Assembly (NCBI RefSeq): GCF_000003815.2
Contig: NC_049986.1
Location: 18,822,970 to 18,886,969, forward strand
Direction of reading: 5' to 3'
DNA: 64,000 nt
Source of the DNA: Branchiostoma floridae
Taxonomy: Eukaryota; Chordata; Leptocardii; Amphioxiformes; Branchiostomatidae
In this document: piece by piece, positions 39,901 to 54,900 of the stretch
How the letters are laid out: each line of letters begins with the position of its first letter
How positions within the stretch are numbered: the stretch's first letter is position 1
Translations under genes and position numbers: made by a program
Notes under the pieces: model-generated
Told to the model about the DNA's origin: nothing
Database searches by the model: none
What the model saw: only the letters and a program-made list of their open reading frames with translations

Positions 39901-42900
39901 CAATTGCCCCCCTCCCCCCCGGCCCTGACTGCATCCCCGACCCGGTTCCTGGCCTTCTCGGTCTTGTACACGGCCTCTCGCCCGACCACAGCCATGCCAG
40001 TCACGGTCACAGTCTGTTCCATCCGCCCCAAGATTTCCTGTAGCAAATAGGAGCCCCATGCATTCGGTAGCACGCCAAACTTGGATCAGATGTCGTCGTC
40101 CCAGCTACTCCACCACTTTCATTGGATTCTCTGCCCAAATCAGGTAAAATGGGATCGGAATCCTTCCATAAAGTATTCGGTGTGAATCTCCGATACCATA
40201 AATTGCGGCATTTTTACGTTAAATACTAAAATTTTCCACCGAAAACAGCCCAAACAGCAAGACAAAACACTTCCGCGTTATAGCAGACGAAAATGACGCT
40301 CATGAATATTAATTAGCCTCGCAAGGACTTCTGGGATGACGTACTTCCGGTTGCATAACAGGTCGTTGACCCCTGACCCCTGACCCATAACAGCTGGTAC
40401 CTAGTTGCGTTCCCGCCACTACCACACGCGAGTGCTACGTACGTATCCCAGACATACCCCCCAAACTACAATAGTGTTGCGCCGCAAATAGAACATGCAT
40501 GTGCAACAACACAATTGTAGCGCGCCGCAGGACTAGGGTTAAAGGGGTGGGCTAGCAACCCCTTTTAAAGATATAGTCCCTGCTACTGAAACAGAAAGGA
40601 AATTTGATGCCCTCTGTGTCACTAGGCACTTACATGCAAGGGTCTGAACAAATGAACCAAAATTAACTTTGTGTATCTGTTTCTTTATTTTTAGCCACAG
40701 ATGTCGTCCCTTTTAGCCAATAAAACCACCTGTTTTCGCACGAAAAGCCAAATCAGGGTGAATCAGGGTGAATCTTGTTTTGAACAGCTCCATGCAAGGG
40801 TCTGAACTATGAACTAAAATGAACTTTGTGTTACTGTTTCTTTATTTTTAGCCACAGATGGCGTCCCTTTTAGCCACCTATTTTTGCACGAAAAGCCAAA
40901 TCAGGCTGGGGTGATGTTGTTTTGAACAGCTCCAGCATATTGTATTTCAAGCATTCACTCCACTGACTAGTTACCTGTAGTAGGTTGTTTGCCAGTCCTA
41001 CCGGAAGACTATTAAAGGAAAGGCTTTTGGCCTGTAGGACAGAGAGAGTTACATAAAATGCTTCAAGGGACACTGAACTCAAAGCCTGTCGTACACGTGA
41101 CTGCATGTCTGTAACTGCAAATCATTAACTTCAGAAAGTTGTGGATTCATTGTGACCTGAATGTCATTTTGAGCAGCTTGATATTGTTCAATGACATGTA
41201 CAATGTAGTTTCTGGCTCCGTGCATGTCATTGTGTGTATGCGCGCGTGCACGCGAATATCCAGAGCAATATAATATTAAACTTAGGAGCCTCTGAATGGA
41301 TCGCAATTGTATTAAATTTTGGTATATAGGAGGTGTTGTGGACGCAAAGGTCTGTGGTGATTTCTGGCTTCCTGTTAGCTGACCCCCAGGTATATATACT
41401 GCTGCAGCAGAACTTTGAATGTTTGTATATTTTGTCCAGGACATGCTGTGGTCTTGTTAGATATGAAAATCATGATCAATATAGTTACTGTAATAATAAG
41501 TTGTGATGCATCTACTCTAATGTAAGAGTTTCAACCCTGAAGACGTTTGTTTCCTTGAATCTTCATAAGAAGCTCAAACCTGCCTGCATGATGCTTTTCA
41601 TTGAGGTCACGAGGGAAGAGGTACCTATAGGGTCTGACAAAATATATAGCAGAGATACAGTTTAGACCATGTGGAATTAGCCAAATGTGGGAAATGTTTT
41701 TCCAAACCCAAAGTGATGTGTGACATTCTGGCTATCCCAAACAGCTAAACTTGGTTTCTTCAGAGCTACTGAAAGAGTTCCTGGAATGTGGCTGCTGCCC
41801 AAACTACTGGTACTTCAGGGCTCAAAATACCACCTGCATATGCAGGTTAGTGCAGGTAAAAATACTAAAATTGGAGCTGTGCAGCCAGGTAATTCTGGTG
41901 TCTACCTGCACCTAACCTGTATTGGTCCATGTACTGGGTTTTATGCATAAATGTCCTATGATGTACATGTAGGTGCATGTGGATTGTTCTTAGCTGCATT
42001 GGCTGTTATCTCCTATAAAGTATAAAAGAAAAAAATATCAATGGTACAAATAACAATTTTAGTATGATCCACACTTCCTAAAGTCAGAGTTGTGCAGGTA
42101 AAATTTGTCTGGTGCAGGTAATTTTCAATGTTACCTGCACCAGTGCAGGTATGCAGAAAAAAGTTTTTCAAGCCCTGTTAGGGGTACTTCTTCCATCTTC
42201 TCCCTCCTGGCTTATCTTGGGGCAGCAGCACTCTGTTTGCACTACTGTCTGAGACATCGCCTTGCCCTCTGACGTACTTCCTCTGCTATTTCCATGCACA
42301 GCGCCTCTCAAATCAATCCATCTATTTATAGAGGCCCCCTTGCTAGGGAGGCAGACTCACAGGCTGGAATTCCAAGGAGACTGGAGCGTTCCATCTGGAA
42401 CGGGTGGTTGTCAAAATATGTCTAAAATCTTACAATGAGTAATTAACGAAGCTGGATGGACTAGAATTGTTTTGTTGAGTAGAAGGCTGCGTTGATGATA
42501 AGTCGCATGTTTAGGATGGAATATCGGAAGTGATGTCGGTAAGAAGTTGCCCCACCCCCGTGCTCCACGTGGTAGGTTCCAGTGTTGACTGGGGAAGTGG
42601 GAGCTCTTTCATATCACATTCTGAGGGGCTCCGCTGTCCATAAGGCAGACTACAGATGCTGACGGGTAAAGGCACCGCCACGGACGGCTCCGGCTCGAAC
42701 AGGCGCTTCTCGCTCCCGCTGTCCTGCGTTAAGGTGAAGAGAAAGATCGCGCCGTACATTCACAGGATGAGTCTCGCCGATGTCTTGGTGGTGAGTGGAG
42801 AAATACCAGAAAATTGATTTGTAGACTTGTAAGAAATTATCCATGGTAGTAGGGGAGGGAGTTGTTTTCCGGAGCTGCGCAGAAAGTGCCCAGTGCCTAC

Positions 42901-45900
42901 CCTTAGCCTGTTTCTTTTAGATAATTTTTTTCCCTGGGCAAATTTCGATCACAAAGGTCTATATTTCTGCAAGAGTGACTGAAGCATGTATATTTTTAAA
43001 ATCTTGCCAAAAATTGTGACCTTTGGCATGCTTTGACCTATGAGTGACCTTCATATTCGAAACTGGCACATGGACTGATCCATTAGGGGAGGGGGTGCAA
43101 TCCTGACATCATGACAATCATCTGGCTGTAGCTCGTTAAAATGCCGGAGTTGAACTCGGGCTTTTTGAACCAAAACAAACCTAACAAATCCAGCTTTGCA
43201 GTGGGGGTAAAGACTTGAGGTTTGAAATGTAGGTAAATGTGTTTTTAAGTGATTGTTTGACATGGCTTAACCATGCAGGGAATGGGCAATTCGATTTAGC
43301 AGCCCCTCCCCAGTAATATTGGAACTCTGGTCAGTGTCATGAGATCGCAGCTTCCTACAATGTTATTTTGATGGTTCTTACTGTAAGAATTGCATTGTCA
43401 ACATTTGAACTAGCAGGATTTCTCTGTTTTTGGACATTGGCTCTGCGGATTGAAAATTGTCAACCGTTCTAATTGCATCATTACCATTGTCAGTGTGTCA
43501 AATATGATGCCCTTTTCAGTAACAATTATATTGCATGATTTGGTTAGAGTGTTTGGTGGCTTGCAAACACCCTTCAACAAAATGGAACTGTTGCAGCATG
43601 TTAAGGAAAATCGGTTTATCATTGTATAGTAGTTGACTTTTTCCTCAAATTGAACATTTTAGCAAGGAATGCCTCCAGTGACTTAACAGTTGATTACATG
43701 AATGGTTGGATATCTATGGTCTTTTATGATATTTTATTTATTTATTGGTTTGGCTGTTACGAACACACAGCCAGGGCTGCCCAACTAGCCTATGGCTATT
43801 TTATGATATTTCTAGTTCAAGGTTTCCTGGATTCTGGTTCGGGTCTTACATTCTTGGCTTCTGGTGAGAAAAACAAGCCTTTGTGCCCAGATGGCATTTT
43901 AAAAGGAAGTCCCTTCAATGCCAAGGTCAGAGTCTCATCTTAGAAACACATTTGTTGCCCCCGTCACTTTTGTTGCTAAGTTTAGCTCCAGAAGGATAAA
44001 TAGTTGCCTGATTGCTGCTTTCCTGGGGTCCAGGGAAAGATTCACAACACAGATGAAGATTGGTGAAGTTTGTAAAAAAAGCTGAAAGGTTCGCGTTCTC
44101 CATCTGTACTTACTCTACATTTTGTTGCTCTTTGGTCTCTGTCCCCATTTCCGAGTACCTCCACGAAAATACTGAGGTGTTTTGGGGGCATGTCTGTACG
44201 TGTGTATCTGTCAGTCTGTATGCTCCTGGATATTTGTCAGCATTACTTAAGGTTTCCTAAATTGCTTTGACAATTCGTATGTGGGTTACTATAAGGTAAG
44301 TTGAAAAGTCAATTTATAGTCCTCCTTGTGGCTTGCCTTAATACTGCAGGAGATCTTCTGGCTTCTCTTTCTTCTGTCATGGACATGCTATTTTTTTGGT
44401 TCTTTTTTACTCTGTCTCCCTGACTGTGATCAAAATCAACTTGTTCCATTATGTTTACTTAATGTTAATGACTGTCAGATAATCACTTTTATGTGACTTT
44501 TTAAAGATTTATGTACAAGATAGAAATGCTCAGGAGTTGAGTGTTCTCTTAATTTCACCAGCTATTGCCTAAATGCTGGTTTTTTTTTACATTATTTGCA
44601 AAGATTTAATTTTTACAAAAAATGCAAATTAGATTGGAGGACCAGTTTGGACTGTCATATCGTACTATTATAGCCAACACACTGTCTGTAAGCAAGTATT
44701 AAGTAACGCACTGTCTAGGAATAACAGTCAAAACGAAGATAAACATTTAAATGTTGTTACTGTACAATTCATCAGTCAGTACCTGCCTACACAGAACACT
44801 TACCCAGGAGTTGATAAACTCCATTTCTACAGAGATATGGTGCTTAGGAATAACAGTTTAGGAATAACTGTCTAGGAATAACAGTCAAAAAGAAGATTAA
44901 CGTTAAATGTTGTTACACTTATCAGATCAGTCATAATCTGCCCACATAGAACACTTACCCAGGAGTTGATAACCTACATTTCTACAGAGATACAATGTAT
45001 GGTGCTTTAAGGAATAACTGTCTAGGAATAACAGTCAAAAAACGTTAAATGTACATGTAGGTTACTGTGCAGTACCAGGTTTCATCAGTCAGTATCTGCC
45101 CCCACAGAACACTTACCCAGGAGTTGATAAGCTACATTCTGCAGAGATACAATGTACGGTGCTTGACATGTGGTATGTTTGAGGACTGTGGTACCTGACA
45201 GGTCATGTTTATATTAAACTTTTAAATCTTTGTGGATGTAATTGTTAAGAAAATAGTTGAATCAGATACGTTTGACAATGTATATATAAGCCCTTCTGGA
45301 GTCAGGGTAGTATTTTGGTGGGAAAGCTCAACACAAACTAACTTTCAGTCCAGGTCATACAAAGATAAATCAAGCAGCTTGATAAATTCTCTAATAAGAG
45401 ATTCAAATCGATGCTCATTTTCAGATATTTTGTAGATTGTACTCCGTACTACTTGTAAATTGCTTGTGGACCTTGCTATAACTTTTGAGGTGCCGTACCT
45501 CCTCACATCCTTAACCATGTAAAAATCCCCATGGGCAAAAAACTTCTGTTCTGAGACCACATAGTACATGCATGTGTGCAGGTGCATGTAATGTTAGTTC
45601 ACCTTTATCCGTGGAGAAACCTATTTCCGTTGCTTTAAAAAACAGGGTATCTGGGAATATCAATACGATGGACGGTGGTTTCAAACTGCATTATTTCGAG
45701 ATATTGCAGTTTTAAACCATCAGTCGACTTAAAATCCTTAAGTATCCTGTTTTTAGAAACAACGGATATAGGTTACCCTACGGAAAAAGGTGAACCAACG
45801 TTATGCGGGAACAAGTACATTGAACCCTGCTTTAGATTGTAGAATTAGATACATATTGCCTGCATGCATGCATGTGTGAAAATTCATGGTCTACCTATAG

Positions 45901-48900
45901 GAAGCCTTTTGTGTAGTCAGAAGGAAAGCTTTTATATAACACATTACTGCTTTAAAGTCCATGCTCATCCGTGAAAGGATCGAAGAAAAAGCCTATTCAT
46001 CCAAATTACATGTGCGCTCGCTGTGCACAAAGGGGCCGAACCGACACGTGTAGCGGCGGCACGCGCTTGGCGGAAACCTGAGGGATTGATTAGCTGCGTA
46101 CTGGAGCCGTGAATAGGATGTAAATAGAAATTCAAGGTGCTCGTGTCTGGTTTGAATAGGTGCTCGGGAAAAAAACAACTGTCTAGCATTATGTTACAAT
46201 TTTAAGACCATATATCCGTACACAAAAATAAAGCTCTGGGTCATTTCAACTTGAGAAGGATCAGGACTGATCAAGGAGGTTGGACTGATCTAAAGCTTGT
46301 TGGTAAGCGCTTTATTTTTGTGTATGGATATATGGTCTTAAAATTGTAGCATAATGTTGACTACCGTCACAGATGAACTTACATTCAAACTGTCTAGCAG
46401 CTGAGGTTTTATTTGTATTGACCACCTCAAATTGTCTGTTTCATGATCTCCAACAATTGTAGGCCATTTTGCTAATTGTTACAGCTGCGGTTTTATTTGT
46501 ACTGTAGAACTACCACCTTAAATAATTAATATCCAAATTACTCTAAATTAATAATGTCTGTTCCTTGACTTCCAACAATTGTATTGGCCATTTTGCCAAT
46601 ATACAGTCTGTTTGGTACTTTTGATGATACGGAAAGCAAAAAAGTTTGACCAGACACCACAAATACTGGAGTGTGTTTTTCTGGACATATATTTGTGACC
46701 ATAGCGTGTCCAAAATACGAAATATCAAAACCACTAAAGCCGCTAGTGGGTTCCAACTTTAAGCATTTACTAGACGTAATTTGTTTATGTTGCCAACACC
46801 TACCAACATACCAGATATTATCAAGATTCATCTACGAAAACTCAAGCTATGCTGCTTGCAGACAAATTAACATACTTGCAGACACACGCACCAGAGGAAA
46901 TATAGGAGGATACAACCTTAGTTAAAGTGGGTAAAAAAAAGTGACCTCCTTTTTTCTGAAAAAGGCAGACTGAAGTGATTAAATCTGCAAGGTATACCGC
47001 AGCAGAATAACAATCCGAGCTTAACAGTTAAGAGATAGATCATTAACATCTGTATGTTGGGCATGAGTTGCGTGCAACAGTTTGAATAAGCTGTCTGAGC
47101 TCTGCAAGAGCTGCATACGATGGAGCAAAGTACGACCTTTCCAGGGCATTTTCTCTAACTGGAGGGCAGGAACCTAGTCCTGGGAGGGATCGGAGATGAT
47201 TCCAACTGCCCTTTTAATACCTGGAGGGTTCGGATTGTCTGACATGAAAGGTTAAATGAGGTATTTGACTGACACGTGCCGTCAACACACGTGTTGAAAC
47301 GGCAAGCTTAACTGTTCGAGGTCATGGTAGAGGTCGGCGTCCTTTGGAAACTTTAAGGTGAAAATCAGGATCTTGTGAATCAGTTCAGCTCGCTGAAAGA
47401 TAGAGCAAAGAAATTTCCCTAGCTATTTTCAACAAGTAGGAGGAATATTGGACCACTGCTTAACAGTCCACTCTTACATTTACACCAACATTAGGACTGC
47501 AAGCATTTGCACATAGATATATAGTGAGTACCTCTAACTTATCACATGTTTCCCTCAGTCTAACTAATCAAAAATGAATGTTAATGTTATATTAGGTGAG
47601 CAATAATCGCATGAATTGAAACTCCCCTATCTCTATACAGGTCCAGAGGTACGGTCAGTTTTAACCATTGGACTACGCGTGCACACACAAGAGGCAATGG
47701 AAGATGTTAAAAAGCCCATCACATATTTTTTTTTTTTTGCTTTTGGACAGACGAGAACAATGTGGCACTGCACTCTGGTCAGTAACATTTTAACAGTGCC
47801 ACATACACACACATTTTTAAAAAGCAATTACACTTTTGAAAATGTCATTCTCCAAGCAAACAAACCATGGCAAGTAGTTTACTTGCTCTGCTGTATGCAG
47901 GTCCACAAACCAATTAACCTAGAAAAGAAGACGGATGTGGAACTCTCAGAAGATCAGGGTGGTGTAGTCGCCTGCCCTGGTGTTTAATTTTAGATCTCAA
48001 AGGTGACCCATTTCTCTCAGATTTTACCCTGTGGGCTGCTAACTGAAGGAGTGGACAGGAAAGACCGATACACCTGCTTAATATAGATGTGAAACGGAAG
48101 GATACAGCGCCCAGCAAATTCTATTTAAGACCAACTTGCTCTTGATGTGGGGTTGCAAGTCAAGTATTTAAAGAACAATATTAGAGTAGAGTAAGACTTC
48201 TTCGGTTTGGTAGGAGTCTGCACTCCCTGGAACAGCTATTGGGGACAGAATTGTCTGGAAGGAGAGAGTAGACCTGGTCGTGGTGATGATGATGCAAGTT
48301 ATATTAAAGTGTTAGTTACTGTAACGATTACCCTTATGAATAAGGTGTTCCATTTGGCCCAGTACAGTAACACTGGTGACACTTGATTTTGATAACTATT
48401 CAATTTCAACAGTTGTAAAATTTGTGTTGTAAAAAAAAACTGATAGGTAGGTAGTTTAGGAAACTGCAGACTGTTCAAACTCTATAAAAGTGATAGTTAC
48501 TGTAACGATTAACCTTAAGGGGTTCCATTTAGTCTGGGACAGTGACACTTCTGTCTGTTGCTTTTGATAACTATTCAACAGTTGTAAAATTCATGTTGCA
48601 AAAATAAGACAAGACCAGGCATAGTTTAGGGAACTGCAGACATTTCAAACTTTGCTGGACAGAATAAAGAAGAGGAGAAGTTGCGCAGTGTTGATCCCAG
48701 AGAACCAGCACCTCGACTATATCATTTTAACATGCGCGTAGCGATCCCACCTTGCCTGGCCCCCAAGGACTCCCATTCACCAACCCAAGCACGCGCCGGC
48801 GGTGGAGAGGCCAATTTGCATGTGCGTCATTCGGCCTCCAATCTATCCTGCTGACGGGCGAGGTTAATGGAAAAAGAAACTGTTAAAAGGCAGTCGTACT

Positions 48901-51900
48901 TAAAAACATCCACGCGTCGCAAACACGAGCCATGAATTCTACCAACCAGGCCCTAAATCTGTACCTTTATGGTGCTTATTTCACAGGAGCGCGACGTGTT
49001 ATGATGTGTAAGGTTTAATTTTAGCTGTGCAAAGGGTATCGTTTTTTGTTTGTAACGGCGAGGAAAAATATCGCCTGGGTCACCATTAAGCTAGGGTTAA
49101 TGCGAGAAGCGTCAGGAGATAAACGGCTTATCTTTGCGCGGCGGTTGGTAATGAACGATTCTCACAAAGCCTCTTTTGTCTAATTCTTACTTACAATTTA
49201 TCGGCCTAGACTCGGTTCTGTATTCATGGTGAGACTTAGTCATTTTCTTTTGGTTCAGGATGGATGCGTTTTGTCCTGTTGGATTTGGGCTCACAAATAT
49301 CACTGCCTCTTTACAATGCTTTGTCATTGTGTATGTCATATTTATAGAGGGATGACATATAGATAAATTTTCTGAAACTTAGTGAAAGGTGCATATTATT
49401 ATTAAATCATTTTTTAAATAATTTTTTTCAAAATGAATAAAACAATAAAATTTAAGAAACAAGAAATGAAATTGATGTGGCCAACATTTGTAAAGGCTGT
49501 TACTACATTGCTAATTAGTGACAATAAATGATTGTGCATTAAGTTTTTCATTTAGTTTTTCAACCTCCTTTCTTCTCAATTTGAGATTGAAAGGTGCCCA
49601 AGACTCAGTCTGACAGGTGACATACAACATACAAATGTAAGCTGTGAACAAGGAAAATCTTCAACCCTTAGGACATAAATTCCTCTTTACTTTCAATATA
49701 AATCTAAGATTTACATCTTAACTACAGTAGAGTTTGTGTAAGGGTTACACATTATGTGTTCTGAGTTTGTTAATACCCAATTTAATGTTGCCCGGGCTCC
49801 AGCAACGGTTGGAACAAACTCAAAGCAAGGCAGGAGTGAGCAGGGGGTTTTCTTCTAAAATATTACAAGTACACGGGTGTGCTTGGAGCAGTGACCAAGT
49901 GGCAGGGTGGTGTAGAAGTGAGCTTTGCTCTAAATGTCCATGTTGTGGAGTGGAGTTTCAGACAGGGTTGTAGCCAGCACCCGTCCTTCAGTCCTTTGAA
50001 GGAATTTTGCAGCTGGGGACTGAAACAAATTTTGCCCATTCCGTCCTCTGTAATGGACGAAAACTATATGTAAAGTCAGTAAAGATATCAAAAAACTGTC
50101 TTCTGGTGTAATTTTTCACCAAAGCAGATGAACAGCTTAGTCTACCAGCAAAATCTACTCCTCAAAATGCAGGAAATTGGGTTTCAGAGGGTCTAGATTT
50201 CAAAATTTTTCAGGGGAGTATGCCCCCAGATCCCCTTAGGAACGTTATGCCTGCGGCTCGATCTAGTTCTTTCTGATTCAAAATCGAGGGGACTGAAAAT
50301 GATTTCAGGCTGGCTACAACCCTGGTTTCAGAGAATTTTAAGTTCAGACAGGTCACAGTTGAAGACATTGGCCACATTCATTGTATGACCTAGTCCGGGA
50401 GAATGATTAAGGCTTGAAAGTGCAGTGCCCTTCTTCCCCTATTCAGAAAACCCTAGCATTATACTTGTATATGATCATTATGTAATTGTCTATGGGAGTG
50501 CACATCAATTTTACTGTTAATCGCTACATCCCTCGTAAAAATTTGTCAAAAGTTGCTGGTACCACTACATGGAGACCCCCGATGTGGGAGCGGCATTAAC
50601 AGTTGGAACAGACAAACCAAGGCAGGAGTCAGACCGTTTGGAAGCTAGCCTAAATTTAGGAAGGGAGGAAATAATCTCCAGGTGTGGACCAGGTTTGTTG
50701 GGTTAAGCTGCACGTTTGTCAGCTGGAAACCTTTCACAGGGAGTCCGGGCGAGCGACCAGTTACCCCTGGATGACGCAGGTTTGGCTTCGGGTTTCCAGT
50801 GACGTTCGGCTGCTGAGAAACACCGCTAAAGAAATAAACACATCCGCTGCCTCGCTCGATCTTAAAACAGTTTGATACATTTTCTAGAGAACACCTTAAA
50901 GTTTGCAAGTGCTTAGTCCATCAGATTGAGGGGTCATTCACAATGTGGGCCAAAAATCGCCCTTCAACTTCTCTTTCACTTGTCAAATCCTGCAAGAGAG
51001 TAACTGTTGACTGTCAACTCATGACACATCTGATAATAATGTGGCTTTCCAAGCCTTTTTTTCAAACTTAATTCACGAAAGCTCAAATTGGCGTACAGGG
51101 CGCTTTTCGTTGAGATCCATTCTAGCATTTGACATTGAAGATGAACGTCACTTTATCGTGGATTGTTCACGGTATAATGATTAACGCTCAAAGCCATTCA
51201 CTTTTCTTTCCACTTACTCAAAAGACTTTAATACATCCCATCCAGCAGATAAATTCAACTACATTGTACATTCTTAGGGGACACAACCCTTTCTGACAGT
51301 GTCTTCAAGTAGGTAAACAGACTGTAGGAAAGTCGCAGTACTTTGTCGCGTCAACAAAGATCGGTCTGTGTGATGACAGAAGTCCACGGTTTGTTTTCTT
51401 TCTGCTGGCAATGTTGTTGACATTCAGTAACACATGCTATGTAAATAATGTAAAGCACACCATACTTAATCATGAACTTTTGACCCACAACAGATGCCAC
51501 TTTCTTTCCTCTTTTCTTCGATCTTTATATATCAAATATGTATCCTGATAAATCTGCTTTTGTAAAACAATTACTATATGTGTATATAAATGTAGCACAG
51601 CAGCATTTTTAAGATACACTGCTATGATATGAGACTTTTATCACACATTCATACATAAACATCTGTGGTAAAATATCATTGCTATACTATAAGTGTAGCA
51701 TGACAAACAATATAATTTTTGACTAATTTAAGATGACTTTTTTTGGCTTGCAGAAAACACAAGATCAATACTAATACTGTAATGATAATACTAATACTGT
51801 AATGATAATACTAATACTGTAATGATAACAAATAAAATAGTTTTACATGTACTGTTAAGTAAAATGTACTCTAGCAACTGAAAACTCTTAAGAGATACAA

Positions 51901-54900
51901 AATTCAGCCTATGGCTGCAAAGTATCTTCAGGATCTGATTAAAAGTTTCAAACTCTTTTCCATATTCCTGAAATGATGACATTAAACTATATCATAATAT
52001 GTACCAATAGTTTAAACCCTGGGAGCAAAAACCACCAGACCTTATACCCGTACCCCTACCTGCCTCATATTTCAGAAGGAGTTACATCTTGTAACCGGAG
52101 CAATGGCCCGGAGTATGTAGAGTGTTCACCTTGCATTCGGTAGGTCGTGAGTTCGATCCCCGGCCGAGTCATACCAAAGACTCAAAAAATGATACATGCA
52201 ACTTTCTCTGCTTAGCACTCAGGACTAATGAGAAAGAGTATGGATTAGTTAAACACGCATCACTATAGTAACCCCCTGCTGTAGTGACTTGCACAAATGT
52301 GTGGCCCAAGGGCTTCGAAGTGGAGATGGGCGCCACCCTAAGCATCTGCATAGATGCACGGGCAACTTTAACTTAACTTAAGTTACATCTTGTATCTAAC
52401 TCATCTGGAACTGGCTAGTCTATATTTAGTCCAGAGACTATATTTAGCTCCTCCCAGGAGACCACATGTGGTTTTGCTGAAAGGGCAACTTTAACTGTAA
52501 ACAGGCTGTGGAGTTTAAAGCTTGGCAGAGGTCCTTGGCAGTCAATGCCATTAGCCTCAGTTTGTCCTCAGTGAGGGGTCAGACACAATGTTCTGGTTAC
52601 CTTCACTAAGAAGGTTATATCTTATCCTGACATCCTCTCTGTCATTGTTTGAGCCCCACTGTCTTTGGCCAAGGAGCAGGGCTTTCTCCGGGGCTTTCTC
52701 CAGGTCATTCCCCCCTGGGACAGAAATCTGACTTTTGGGACAGAAAAATTCACCCTTGCCATCCCATAAAGCTTTTGAATTAATAATAACTGCATTAGAC
52801 CCCTATACTATCTTATGCTACCATAGGATCTGCTTGGAGATGATGCCTTGCATGAAATTTGGAACCCCAGTCTTGAAGAGGTCATTGAACTCTGGATGTT
52901 TCAGGTGGCAGGAAGCAAACTGGGATGGTTTGGGTTTCTGGTGAAGCTGGGAATACTCAGGTCGTTCACCCCTCCAGGGTTGGGCAAGTTTTCTAAAATT
53001 CACTTGTCCATAGAAAATTTACTTGCCCGAACTAACTTTTCACTTGTCCGAACATTAAAATTTTCAATTCCATCAATGGAATTCTCTTATTGTTGGCTAT
53101 ATTTTTCTGTGTTGACCTATGCTTGATGCTATGACTCTGAAAGGAAACAAGTTTATCAAAATCTCTCTCATGAAAAAACCTTGCCCGGTCGGACAAGTGG
53201 GGTAGGACGTTCACTTGCCTGATCAGCACTTTCACTTGTCCTGGACAATCGGGCTAGTGCACTTGTCCAACCCTGCCCCTCAACACATGGAGAAGACCTT
53301 CCAACAGGGTTCTAAGCCAGCATCCGTCCTTCCATGCTCTGACGGAATTTGGCCGCCGGCAACGGACAAAAATTTTGACCGACAAAAATCGGCATATTAA
53401 GATATTAATTGAACCAAGCTGAGTCTGCCAACAAACTTTGCTCCTCAACATAAAAATAAAGGAAATAGCCTTTCATATCATCGGGTATAGATTTCAAAAT
53501 TTTCCCAGGGAGCATGCCCCTGTTCCACCTTTTCACATTGTTGGTCCACTCGGTGGTCTTCTTGGACCATTATTGATGTAATGGTTGAACCCAATTTTTT
53601 TCTTCTTTCACTGATGCAATTTTCATCTGGTGTCCATTATTGCAAAATGCTGATCTCGATCCTCCAATACACCAAGTTGCCACAGGTGGTCTGGAAGGGG
53701 TTACTTCAGGCCAGTGACCCTAATTTGAGAGACATTTGTATATTTATTGACTGACAGACCACATGCACCATGTATCCTTGACCGAAATATGGTCACTCTC
53801 CAGTCTACAATTTGTAACAGATGTACATGTGCTTGCTTTTTATCTAACCTCTTTTCTACCATGCAAACTCATTTGGGAGTTGGAACACAAATTTGGTACC
53901 CGAGCAGTTTGAAAACAGAAGTTATTTTCCAAACTTTATGGGCTCTATTTAGACTCACCAAATATCAACCTGTTAACAGATGTACAATTATGATTGGATG
54001 CCTTAATTCTTATGAATGAGCATTTTGCAGTTAAGTTTTGTAAAAAGTTGAACTAGAACGCTGCCCCTGTAGTACATTTTCTTTCTTAGGCCACAGCAAT
54101 TTAATTTGCTGGTTCTAAGATTTTTAAAAGAATATAAGACAATATGCTTCAAAAACATAATGAAACGAGAAAGCGGATGCACACGTTCGGCCCGATACCG
54201 TCCTGACGGAAAAAGGCTACGCCAACCATTTTCGAACACGACCTTCCTTTCCGCAACCGCTACTCAAATACCAAATATCATTAAAATCCATACACAGCTT
54301 CTCGAGTTATATGCTGTTGACCTACATATAGGGACACAACATGAGGCCTTAACCGAAAATATAACCTTCTCGGTGAAGGTAAAAAAAGCCGGAGGACTAG
54401 TTTGATTCCTTGGTGCACTCAATCATATTCAAGTTTTCATCTCTGGCTGTTGCTTTTATGATGTCTACTTGCTTTATCTTTTCACTTTCAAAAATGATGG
54501 ACCAGGGCACGAAATACTTTTTTGCGCATACCTGCACTGGTGCAAGCAACATTGAAAATTACCTGCACCAGATAAAGTTTACCTGCACCACTCTGAATTT
54601 AGAAAGTGTGAATCATACTGAAATTGTTCAGGAACTATTGCTATTTTTTTCTTTTAACAGTCAATATTAATGCAGCTAATAACAATCCATATACACCTAC
54701 ATCATAGGACATTTATGTATAAAACCCAGTACTTGGACCAGTGCAGGCTAGGTGCAGGTAGACACCAGAAATACCTGCACAGCTCCAATTTTACCTGCAC
54801 TAACCTGCATATGCAGGTGGTATTTCGAGCCCTGTGGACTATAAATCTTACAAATTTCCCATATTGATGAGACTGGGCAGATCTGACTGGTCAAATAACA

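Noticed and set aside
39834-40043. 69-codon Pro/His-rich plus-strand frame
   Set aside because: Low-complexity product of a GC-rich patch; the opposite strand is slightly more protein-like, and neither is convincing.
45345-45587. 80-codon minus-strand frame
   Set aside because: Protein-like composition but no known motif, promoter or splice context; left unannotated.
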